Origin: DASZQL01 sp964391865 | GTDB lineage: Bacteria; Planctomycetota; Phycisphaerae; Phycisphaerales; UBA1924 | Length of the DNA: 64,000 nucleotides | Assembly: GCA_964391865.1 (NCBI GenBank) | Contig: CAYMNQ010000001.1 | Location: 124,001-188,000 of the forward strand | Direction of reading: 5' to 3' | Shown here: positions 31,541-41,315 of the stretch, in pieces | Numbering within the stretch: position 1 is the first letter of the stretch | Layout of the letters: each line of letters opens with the position of its first letter | The notes under the pieces: generated by a model | Seen by the model: only the letters and a program-made list of their open reading frames with translations | The model's database searches: none | Told to the model about the DNA's origin: nothing | Translations under genes and position numbers: made by a program

Positions 31541-32983
31541 CTACACCGCGATGTCATCGGCGCGGGTCGTCGGCTCGATCGCCGTCGCGGGCAGCACCGC
31601 CAACCCCAGCGTCAGCGGCCCGCAGCGCCCCGCGAACATCAACGCGATGATCACGCATTTGCTCGCGGCCGAGAGTTCGCCCGTAATGCCCATCGACAGC
31701 CCGACGGTGCCGATCGCGCTCGCCGCCTCGAACACAAGCGGCAGGAACGAATGACGGTCAGCGGCGGCGAGCGCCAGCACGCCGACCGTCAGACCGACGA
31801 GGTACAGAGTGGCCGCCGCCACCGCGTACATCACCCGGTGCGCCGGCAGTTCATGCCCGAGCCAGATCACACGGTCGCGTCCGCGCAGCACGCTGAACAG
31901 ATTGCCCAGCAGCGCCGAGACCCCGGTGGTCTTGATCCCGCCGCCCGTGCCGCTGGGCGAGGCGCCGATCACCATCGCGATCATCACGATCACCAAACCG
32001 GCCGCCGACATCCCGCCGATCGGGATCGTATTGAAGCCGGCGGTCGACGACGCGGTCATCACCTGGAAGGCGCACGCCAGCCACCGCTCGCCCGCGGGCA
32101 GATGCGCCACGCTCGACTCCAGCATGAAGAGCGCCGGCGTGCCGAGCAGGAACACGCCCGCCGTAGCCACGAGGATGACCTTCGAGGTGAAGGTCAGCAT
32201 CCGCTCACGCAGCTTGGCGCTGTACCACACATCCTGCGCCACGATGAAGCCGATCGCGCCGAGATAGCACAGCACGCCCACCACGAGATTCACCGCCCAG
32301 TCGCCGGCGAAGCCCTCGAGACTGTTGTTGTTCAGGCTGAACCCCGCCGTCGAGAACGCCGACACCGAGTGGAACACCGCCGACCACAACGCGCCTTCAA
32401 CACCCAGCGCGCTGAACCGCCACCACAGCAGCAGCGCACCGATCAACTCGCACGCCAGAGTGAACACCACCACCTGCACGACAAAGTGCTGCACCACGAA
32501 GTAGTGCGGCAGCGAGAACCCGGCCTTCAGCACGCCGACGCGCGAGCTTGACAGCGCGCGCCCGCGCACCAGAATCACCATCGATGTCAGCGTCATGAAG
32601 CCGATCCCGCCGAGCTGGAACAGCATCAGAATCACGAGTTGGCCGAAGGACGTGTACCGATCGGCGACGCTCACCGTCGTCAGCCCCGTTGTTGAGATCG
32701 CGCTCACCACGTTGAACAGATTGTCGAGCCAGCCCGTCGGGGCCCGCTGCGCCCACGGCAGCGAGAGCATCGCGAGTCCGACGGCCGCGTACCCCGCAAA
32801 CCCGAGCACCACCTGCTGCGCCGGCCGCAGCCGCGACCACGCCGTCGCGCCCGCGCGGGTCGGCGTCATCACCGACCACGTCGCCACGCGACCCAGTGCC
32901 AGCAGCGCCAGTTTCAGCCCGCGCCACACTCCCGATTGTCCCCGGCCGCGTTCGGCGGCCGACCGATTCCTCTGAGTCTCCAT
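31541..32983 (-). CDS. TrkH/KtrB-family potassium uptake channel subunit
   Basis: A 480-residue membrane protein with the four P-loop repeats of the TrkH/KtrB/HKT superfamily. Selectivity-filter-type segments are AISTTGLTTV, FSTAGFSLN, SSTAGFNTIP and IGTVGLSMG, and the ASPSGTGGGIKTTG gate-loop region is intact. It conducts K+ (or Na+/K+) across the inner membrane and normally needs a cytosolic TrkA/KtrA RCK partner, which is not in the window. A c-di-AMP riboswitch lies directly upstream on the same strand, matching the known link of c-di-AMP to potassium import control. Confidence 0.94.
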   Translation of the reverse strand: METQRNRSAAERGRGQSGVWRGLKLALLALGRVATWSVMTPTRAGATAWSRLRPAQQVVLGFAGYAAVGLAMLSLPWAQRAPTGWLDNLFNVVSAISTTGLTTVSVADRYTSFGQLVILMLFQLGGIGFMTLTSMVILVRGRALSSSRVGVLKAGFSLPHYFVVQHFVVQVVVFTLACELIGALLLWWRFSALGVEGALWSAVFHSVSAFSTAGFSLNNNSLEGFAGDWAVNLVVGVLCYLGAIGFIVAQDVWYSAKLRERMLTFTSKVILVATAGVFLLGTPALFMLESSVAHLPAGERWLACAFQVMTASSTAGFNTIPIGGMSAAGLVIVMIAMVIGASPSGTGGGIKTTGVSALLGNLFSVLRGRDRVIWLGHELPAHRVMYAVAAATLYLVGLTVGVLALAAADRHSFLPLVFEAASAIGTVGLSMGITGELSAASKCVIIALMFAGRCGPLTLGLAVLPATAIEPTTRADDIAV

Positions 32984-33127
32984 GTGAGTCCCGTGACGGC
33001 GCGCGGCCCCGCATCGCGGTCCTGCCCGCGCGCGGTCCCGGCGCCCCAGCGCACGCGCGAAAGCGACGAACGCCCTTCCGGTCGAACGAGCTGTCTCAGG
33101 ATGCTTTCGTGCCCTGCTCTTTCACAT

Positions 33128-33258
33128 GCCTGCGAGGTGAGCTGACGGGCTGGGCCTTGAAAGTAGCCCGGGATCGACCGATCCCTTCGCCCCTGCCGCG
33201 CTCCGAGCGCGACGGTGGTTCCCCCGCTCGCCACCATCGGGTGGCGATTCGGCGACTT
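33128..33258 (-). promoter_or_regulatory. c-di-AMP (ydaO-yuaA) riboswitch upstream of the potassium transporter gene
   Basis: Minus-strand landmarks in order: GCCGAATCGCC near the 5' end; GCGGGGGAACC; GGCAGGGGCGAAGGGATCGG; CCCGGGCTACTTTCAAGGCC; and the highly conserved tail CCCGTCAGCTCACCTCGCAG followed by GC. These match the pattern of the ydaO class, particularly the CCGUCAGCUxACCUCGxAGGC end. It ends about 145 bases ahead of trkH. High c-di-AMP would be expected to switch expression off. Confidence 0.82.
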
Positions 33259-33330
33259 CACAAGCGTATCACACCGCGTCCGAGCGAATCCCGCCGAGAA
33301 TCGCCCGCAGGGGCGCTCCTCCCGGACCAC

Positions 33331-33966
33331 TCACGCGCCGAGTTCATCCCCGAGCCGCGTCACCACGCGGAACATCCCCCGCGCCGCCTCGACCATCCGC
33401 GCGGTGTCCCTGGCACCGAACTCCTCGGCGCTCATCGCCGCTTTGAACTCCGTCCAGCGCTCGCGCTGCACCTCGCCGTAGGGGTCGAGATGGCGCACGC
33501 CCTCATCACCCGCGAGCGCGTACGCACGGCGGACGCCCTTCGCGATGTACCGCCCGCCGTTCTTGCTGCCTTCGAGCACGTAATGCGCGCCGAGTAATTC
33601 CACGCCGTCGGCGACGCCAACCCAGCGCGCGAACTCGCGCACGCTCGGCAGCGCCTCGCCCGGCTCGCCCGCGCCGAAGAACTTCAGATCCTCCAGCAGC
33701 CGCGGCTCCTGGAACTGCCACTGATGCACCACCCGCGCCACCGGCCCGCCGGCGCTCATCGCCGAGCGCAGCGCGGTCTCCAGCGCGCGGTGCAGCTGCA
33801 GCATCTGCCCAAGCCACTTCACATACATCTCGCGCGGCAAGACGCCGCGCACCAGCGCCTGCTGGAACGCCGACTGCTCGGCGGCTTGGTGAAGATCCGC
33901 GGTCGAATCGCGCAGGATGGGCATCACCCCGGCTTCGATCAGCGGGGTTGCGGGGGCATGGGTCAT
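33331..33966 (-). CDS. Heme oxygenase family protein
   Basis: A 211-residue all-helical protein. The proximal heme ligand is probably His26 in STADLHQAAE. LPREMYVKWLGQMLQLHRAL matches the family's second helix, and the distal-helix signature appears as HYVLEGSKNGGRYIAKGV. It opens heme to biliverdin, CO and iron using reductase electrons. Its ATG overlaps the stop of the small membrane protein gene upstream (ATGA), so the two are coupled. The family call is good; heme degradation versus a related helical role (TenA-like) rests on the His and the EGSKNGG motif. Confidence 0.87.
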   Translation of the reverse strand: MTHAPATPLIEAGVMPILRDSTADLHQAAEQSAFQQALVRGVLPREMYVKWLGQMLQLHRALETALRSAMSAGGPVARVVHQWQFQEPRLLEDLKFFGAGEPGEALPSVREFARWVGVADGVELLGAHYVLEGSKNGGRYIAKGVRRAYALAGDEGVRHLDPYGEVQRERWTEFKAAMSAEEFGARDTARMVEAARGMFRVVTRLGDELGA

Positions 33967-34202
33967 GGTGTGCTCGTCGAGGTTTCAGCAGCCGGCTCAC
34001 CGCGGCAGGTCCCGAGCGCGACCAACGCCCCCGGCACCGCGAGCCACAGCAAACCCTTGATGAAGAAGAACATGAACCCCAGGAAGCCCAGCCGCCGAAT
34101 CCACGGATTGCGGATAGGGCACAGCTTGCCCTCGGGAGCGTCGTGAGCGGCCGCGCCGATGCCGGCGGGGCGTTGCTGAGACTCAGTCTCATTCATACTC
34201 AA
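33963..34202 (-). CDS. Small single-pass membrane protein coupled to heme oxygenase
   Basis: 79 residues: a polar N-terminus, a CPIRNPWIRRLGFLGF lead-in, one or two close membrane helices (FMFFFIKGLLWLAVPGALVA) and a short acidic tail. Family unknown. Translational coupling to the heme-oxygenase gene suggests a linked role, perhaps membrane attachment or heme handling. Confidence 0.75.
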   Translation of the reverse strand: MSMNETESQQRPAGIGAAAHDAPEGKLCPIRNPWIRRLGFLGFMFFFIKGLLWLAVPGALVALGTCRGEPAAETSTSTP

Positions 34203-34205
34203 ATC

Positions 34206-34577
34206 CTACTCCTCCCGACGCGGTTCGTCAATTAAAGCTTGTTCGGGGGCCGTGGGGCTATTTCGAAATGTCGTCCGTTGAAAGACGGAAAGCGAGAGGT
34301 TGCCAGCGATTGCCACGACTGAAAGCACGACACCTGGGAAAGCAAGCAGCGTCGCGCCCCACCAGGGCCATTGCCACACTAGCATCGCACCAAAAAACGC
34401 CGCGATGGTCGGCAGAAAGACCAACCTGAGCAGCAGACACACACCAATTGCAGCCCACGCCAATGCCCAATGCCAGCCCCAGTAATCTCTCAAGAAGGCT
34501 TGGCACCCAAAGATCTGAGCAAGTCCGATGACCAGCGCCAAAGCGCACCAGCCATAAGCTTTAGTGTGATCCTTCAT
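34206..34577 (-). CDS. Hypothetical four-helix membrane protein of lower GC
   Basis: 123 residues with about three or four membrane helices (YGWCALALVIGLAQIFGCQA; WALAWAAIGVCLLLRLVFLP; FFGAMLVWQWPWWGATLLAF; VVLSVVAIAGNLSLSV). It ends three bases before the small membrane protein gene, so co-transcription with the heme-oxygenase pair is likely. Base composition is visibly lower in G+C than the neighbours, and codon use is less biased, which may mean recent arrival. No family is recognised. Confidence 0.65.
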   Translation of the reverse strand: MKDHTKAYGWCALALVIGLAQIFGCQAFLRDYWGWHWALAWAAIGVCLLLRLVFLPTIAAFFGAMLVWQWPWWGATLLAFPGVVLSVVAIAGNLSLSVFQRTTFRNSPTAPEQALIDEPRREE

Positions 34578-34722
34578 TCAGGCGATTATCCAATAATCTT
34601 GGTACCCGCCAAAAAGGACACACGCCGCGGGGTGGCGCGGCGTGGCCCGGTGCGTCATAGAGGTCCATTTCATCGGTCGGCATTCGCGATCTCTGAAGCC
34701 GACCACCGCGGTTGCTTCGGGC

Positions 34723-35136
34723 TTAGTTGTGCCGCACCTCGATCTTGCGGGCGCGCTGCTGCGCCGCCTTCGGCAGGGTGATGGTCAGCACGCCGTTGAG
34801 CAGTTCCGCGCCGATGCTGTTCGAATCGATCGCGTCGCCGAGCTGGAACGAGCGCCGGTAACTCCCGACGCCATACTCGCGCCGCAGCACGCTCGCGCCG
34901 TTGCGCTCGCGCGGCGGGACGCTCGCCGTCACGGTCAGCACGCCCTTCTCGAAGGACAGGTCAATCGACTCCGCCGTCGCGCCCGGCACGTCGGCGTGGA
35001 TCCTGTACGCGTCGCCCGTCTCGACCACGTCGATCACGGGGCGGTAGAACTTCTCGGCGGTCGCCGCGTTCGCGCGAGCCGCATCGGTCGTTGCGCACGA
35101 GTTCGAGCGCGTGATGGGTGAGCAGCAGCTGTTCAT
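34723..35136 (-). CDS. Hsp20/alpha-crystallin family small heat-shock protein (copy A)
   Basis: A 137-residue ATP-independent holdase. The alpha-crystallin domain runs from PVIDVVETGDAYRIHADVPG through SFEKGVLTVTASV to LLNGVLTITLPKA, with the family's A-x-x-x-G-V-L / I-x-I-like ending. A Cys-containing N-terminus (MNSCCSP) is unusual. The ATG with GGAG upstream is preferred over a longer frame. A second Hsp20 gene lies just upstream on the same strand, and clpB is divergent from the pair, forming a stress cluster. Confidence 0.93.
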   Translation of the reverse strand: MNSCCSPITRSNSCATTDAARANAATAEKFYRPVIDVVETGDAYRIHADVPGATAESIDLSFEKGVLTVTASVPPRERNGASVLRREYGVGSYRRSFQLGDAIDSNSIGAELLNGVLTITLPKAAQQRARKIEVRHN

Positions 35137-35187
35137 AGGAACGAATCTCCGTTGTTTGAGCATGGAATCAGCGGGAACTCAAGCGGC

Positions 35188-35622
35188 TTACGCGCCGCGC
35201 ACGGCGATCTTCTTCGACCGCGTTGCTTCGCTCTTGGGCAGCGTGACCGTCAGCACGCCGTGGTTCATCGCGGCGTCCACCTTCTCCGCGTTCACCTCGA
35301 AGGGCAGGCGCACCGCGCGGCTGAACGTGCCGCTGACACGCTCGCGCCGGCGCCACGTCGCGCCCTCGGTCTTGCTATCCGTCTCACGCCGTCCGGCGAT
35401 CGTGAGTTCATCGCCGTGCAGCGTGATGTCGATGTCCTGCAGCTTGAACCCCGGCAGTTCGGCTTCGACCACCACATTGTCCTTGTCCTCCCACACGTTC
35501 ATCGCCGGGAACGCGACGGCGGCACTGCCGCCCCACGGGCCCTGCGGCGTGGTGAAGAAATCCTCGAAAAAGCGGTCGAAATCAGCGGACTGAAACACGG
35601 GCATCATTCGGCGGGTCAACAT
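35188..35622 (-). CDS. Hsp20/alpha-crystallin family small heat-shock protein (copy B)
   Basis: 144 residues. The N-terminal MLTRRMMPVFQSADFDRFFE segment is followed by the crystallin domain (PAMNVWEDKDNVVVEAELPG; ITLHGDELTIAGRRE; FSRAVRLPFEVNAEKVDAAM; NHGVLTVTLPKSE). AAAGGAG precedes the ATG at ideal distance. It is paired with copy A 52 bases downstream and divergent from clpB across a 264-base gap; I do not see a CIRCE or clear HAIR operator there. Confidence 0.94.
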   Translation of the reverse strand: MLTRRMMPVFQSADFDRFFEDFFTTPQGPWGGSAAVAFPAMNVWEDKDNVVVEAELPGFKLQDIDITLHGDELTIAGRRETDSKTEGATWRRRERVSGTFSRAVRLPFEVNAEKVDAAMNHGVLTVTLPKSEATRSKKIAVRGA

Positions 35623-35886
35623 GGCAGTTCTCCTTTCATGAAGCCGCGACGGGCCACTCCGGCGGGCTTGATGGGTCGTGGTGCCTGTCAGCAAAGAGCG
35701 GGTTTGCAACCGCCGTGCCAACGCGCGCCAGGCCAGTATTTCGGTGATTCGCCGAAGACCCAACCTTCCCGGACTGTCAAACTGGCAACCGCCGCCGCGT
35801 CGGCGGCCCGAATGACGCCCCCGCCCGCCGCGCCGCCCAGCCACCCTGCAAACGCCCGGGCACCAACTTTGCAACGAGACCGCATC

Positions 35887-38511
<2,625 letters not shown>

Positions 38512-39229
38512 ACGACGCGAATGTTCCGTTGGAGCCCTCGGCGCGAGCCGAGGGTCGCTTCACCCATCGCCCACCCCCATCGTTCGCAACTCGAACAGCA
38601 CGCCCGCGCGCACTCGGCTCCGCGGAAAGACGCGAAACCAGCAAACAATAAAGGAGGCCGGGGGAACTCGGGATCGCCTGGAGGATGCCGGCAATCGCGA
38701 GTTCTCACCCGGCCTCGGGAGAGAGTGTCCAGCACGGCACGCGGCCGGCGTTGGGCGGGGTCTGCGTCACGGGGACGTGTTTTTCAGTCGATTGCTCGAC
38801 TGTTCGCAGGCTGGTGTGTCCGGGTCAGCCCGCAAAGGCACGTCCACTCCCGACCGGGCCGTGTGGACATGGGAAAATTACCCCCAGTCGAGAAGATTGC
38901 GGGCAAAAGCTTGAGTTTTTCACCCTAGCTTTTTAGCTGCGCGGCTGCCTTTTCGCAGTATCGCGGGACCGCCGCCCGTCGCGTCATTCTCGGACCGCCC
39001 GTGCAACCGTTGAATTGCACCGGAGTTACGGGAACATCACGACTCAAGTGCATCCGCCTTGAACAGGCTGCGTAACGGCCTAGTGAAGGGTAATTTGGGG
39101 AAATCCCGGCGATTGAGCGGTTTGGACTTGAATAGTTGTGCGGGTGACGGCACACTACAGTCATAGGTATGCCGGTTTGGAAAGCCGGATCAAGAGACGG
39201 ATTTAGTCCGTCAGGTCATGGAGAGTGGC
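38512..39229. other. 718-base region without a gene, holding a strong two-tier hairpin
   Basis: No frame here gives a credible protein. The region holds a hairpin at 38654-38716 and, further on, a lower-GC stretch (about 39010-39200) that probably carries the promoter of the HTH-TPR gene. I do not recognise any known RNA. Confidence 0.55.
38654..38716. repeat. Long two-tier inverted repeat downstream of clpB
   Basis: Outer stem GAGGCCGGG (38654-38662) with CCCGGCCTC (38708-38716) and inner stem GAACTCG (38664-38670) with CGAGTTC (38698-38704), capped by a structured 27-base apex. No U-run follows, so it is not an ordinary terminator. It could be a structured RNA or an mRNA 3' stabiliser. Confidence 0.6.
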
Positions 39230-40480
39230 ATGGACCTGGCAGATCATCGCAAGGAGCGGTTGGAAAACCTGCTGAACCTTGCTCGTGTTGCGCGCGGCCT
39301 CAGCCGAGCGCAGTTGGCCAAGTCGCTGGGGCGGGATCCGACCAAGCTCCTCCCCGACAGCGGCAATCCCAAGCTCGATTACGTTATCTCGCTCGCCGAG
39401 GTCCTTGAATGGCCCGTCGGCGATGTCGTCGAAGCCATCTGGCACGGCGGGTGTAGCGGCGAGTCCACCGACGTCGAAACCGGCGCGACCTTCGAGTCGA
39501 TCCGCGACCAGATCGCCGAGGCGGTCCAGGTCGCGAAGTACCACCGCGTCGTTGAGCTCTCGAAGCAGATGTTCGAGGTCGCGCGCACGAACGACGAGCG
39601 CGCCCACGCCCTCATCCGCGAAGCCGCCGGCTGGGACGGCTTGGGCCGTTACCCGCGCACCCTCGAGTGCGCCCGTCGTGGCCTGCAGCTCGGCCCCCTC
39701 TCGCTCCGACTGCGCCTCGTCCTCCAAGCGACACTCGCCAACGCGCAGTACACGCTGTGGGATCTCACCCCCGCGCTCGGCACCTGCGAGGTGCTCGCCG
39801 AGTGGTACAAAAAGAACCCGCCGCAGAAATCCTTCGATTGGAAGCGCGTCGCGTACGTGCAGTACGTCAGAGGGCATACGCACCGCCGCTTGTTCTCGAT
39901 GGAACCCGAAAATCAGACGTGGCACCTCGATCGCGCCCAAAGTGATCTCGAAGAATCCGCCGCGATGTACGAAAAACTCGCGGAGGAGTTGAACGACTCG
40001 GCACTCAAGGGCATTGCGAACACTAACCGCATGGGCCTGCTCGAAGTCGAGGTCGCCCGCGGCGAGCGCGACGCCTCCGCCGCCGTCAAGCTCATCTCGT
40101 CGAAGCTCGACGAAGTCATGCCGAAACTCGGCTCGCTCCCCGGCGATTGGCTCGAAAGCTTCGGCTGGGCGAGCATCTTCGGCTCGGATATCGCCGCCCG
40201 CCACCTGCAGGGGCGCGAGCGCCAGCAGGCGATCGTCGGCTTCATGAATCATGCCCTCGCCATCGCCGACAAGCTCGACAACTGGGCCATGCGCGAGCGC
40301 GTCTTTACCATCCAGTTCGGCCTTCATCAGTCGATGGTCGAGGCCACCGGCCTCGCCCTCGACTACACCATCGACGAGCAGGATCGCAGTATGATCACCG
40401 CAACCATGGGCCGCTTCCCCAGCTTCCGCTCCACCGGGTGGAAGATTCTCGAAACGGCCCGAGTCGTCGCGGCACGCTAG
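39230..40480 (+). CDS. HTH (Xre-like) regulator with TPR-type helical domain
   Basis: 416 residues. The N-terminal helix-turn-helix (NLARVARGLSRAQLAKSLGR, then LDYVISLAEVLEWPVGDVV) is of the Xre/Cro type. The rest is an all-alpha repeat region with TPR-like pairs (AHALIREAAGWDGLGRYPRT; YTLWDLTPALGTCEVLAEWY; DLEESAAMYEKLAEELNDSA; VGFMNHALAIADKLDNWAMR). This resembles the peptide-sensing RRNPP architecture, but quorum peptides in planctomycetes are not established. GGAGAG upstream supports this ATG over the one four codons earlier. It stands alone in long flanking gaps. Confidence 0.82.
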   Translation: MDLADHRKERLENLLNLARVARGLSRAQLAKSLGRDPTKLLPDSGNPKLDYVISLAEVLEWPVGDVVEAIWHGGCSGESTDVETGATFESIRDQIAEAVQVAKYHRVVELSKQMFEVARTNDERAHALIREAAGWDGLGRYPRTLECARRGLQLGPLSLRLRLVLQATLANAQYTLWDLTPALGTCEVLAEWYKKNPPQKSFDWKRVAYVQYVRGHTHRRLFSMEPENQTWHLDRAQSDLEESAAMYEKLAEELNDSALKGIANTNRMGLLEVEVARGERDASAAVKLISSKLDEVMPKLGSLPGDWLESFGWASIFGSDIAARHLQGRERQQAIVGFMNHALAIADKLDNWAMRERVFTIQFGLHQSMVEATGLALDYTIDEQDRSMITATMGRFPSFRSTGWKILETARVVAAR

Positions 40481-40677
40481 GTTTCAGCATCGCAGAACGT
40501 CCCCCGGTTTGTCCCAAGGAGAGTTGAGCCTCGACGCAGTTGTTTGAAACGTGTGTCCCATCAGGACAGTCCCCACGTTTCTGGCAATGTGTCCCCGCTT
40601 CGGGGCTTTGAAGACATCGGAGAAACGGGTTCAGGAACTTTGAGATTTGTTGGGCTGGGTCAGGAGCTCAAAAGACA

Positions 40678-41118
40678 ATGGCGAGTACGCAATCCAAGTT
40701 CACCATCCGAATCGCCGCGCTGAGCATCTGCTCGCTCGCGCTGGCGACGGCGGCCTCCCCTGCGTTCGCGGGGAGCCCAAACATCACCCTCGGCGCCGAT
40801 CGGTTGACCACCGACCGAATCCTGCCCTTGCTTCCCGGCGAGCCGAACAAAAACGGCACGGATCCACGCGAGTTCGCTCACGTCGATATTCCCGAGATCG
40901 GGCAACGCCCGGATGAGGGCGGCATCGGCGGACTGCAGTGGACCCCGCCCGAGAAAGCCTTCGAGTTCGGCGAGCCCGGTTCGTTCCGCGATTTCGACCA
41001 CGGTTTCGGCTCGATCTCGGTCGAGCCCGTCGGCATCGTCCCCGGCGCCGTCCCGACACCCGGCGTGGTGAGCCTCCTCACCCTCGCCGCCGCCGCCGGC
41101 CTCCGTCGCCGCCGCTGA
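40678..41118 (+). CDS. Small secreted protein with PEP-CTERM-like sorting tail
   Basis: A 146-residue protein: a signal peptide (RIAALSICSLALATAASPAFA), a short acidic mature region with no recognised domain, and the C-terminus VPTPGVVSLLTLAAAAGLRR ending in further Arg. That is the Pro-x-Pro-Gly, membrane helix, Arg cluster layout read by exosortase-type enzymes. It is the second such tail in the window after the propeller-like protein. An AGGAG site lies upstream and a strong terminator closes the gene, so it is monocistronic. Confidence 0.83.
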   Translation: MASTQSKFTIRIAALSICSLALATAASPAFAGSPNITLGADRLTTDRILPLLPGEPNKNGTDPREFAHVDIPEIGQRPDEGGIGGLQWTPPEKAFEFGEPGSFRDFDHGFGSISVEPVGIVPGAVPTPGVVSLLTLAAAAGLRRRR

Positions 41119-41149
41119 CCACCCCGCAATTCAACTGTGTTATCAGTAA

Positions 41150-41176
41150 CCCCGGCCATCTCGGACGGGGTTTTTT
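41150..41176 (+). terminator. Rho-independent terminator of the small surface protein gene
   Basis: Stem CCCCG / CGGGG with an 11-base loop, followed by TTTTTT, 32 bases after the stop codon. Confidence 0.8.
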
Positions 41177-41315
41177 ATGCGCGTGGTTCACGCACCATTC
41201 CGCCCGCGGAGCCGGCGAAGAACTTCAGTCGCACTCACGGCCGCCATCGCGCGATGAGAAACACCGATCCGTATCAAAGGACAAACAGAGCATTCACAGA
41301 GTGCCGGTCGATCTC

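Noticed and set aside
38654..38716. Bacterial SRP (4.5S) RNA
   Set aside because: The conserved apical SRP core (GGUCAGG ... GGAAGG ... AGCAGCC) is absent.
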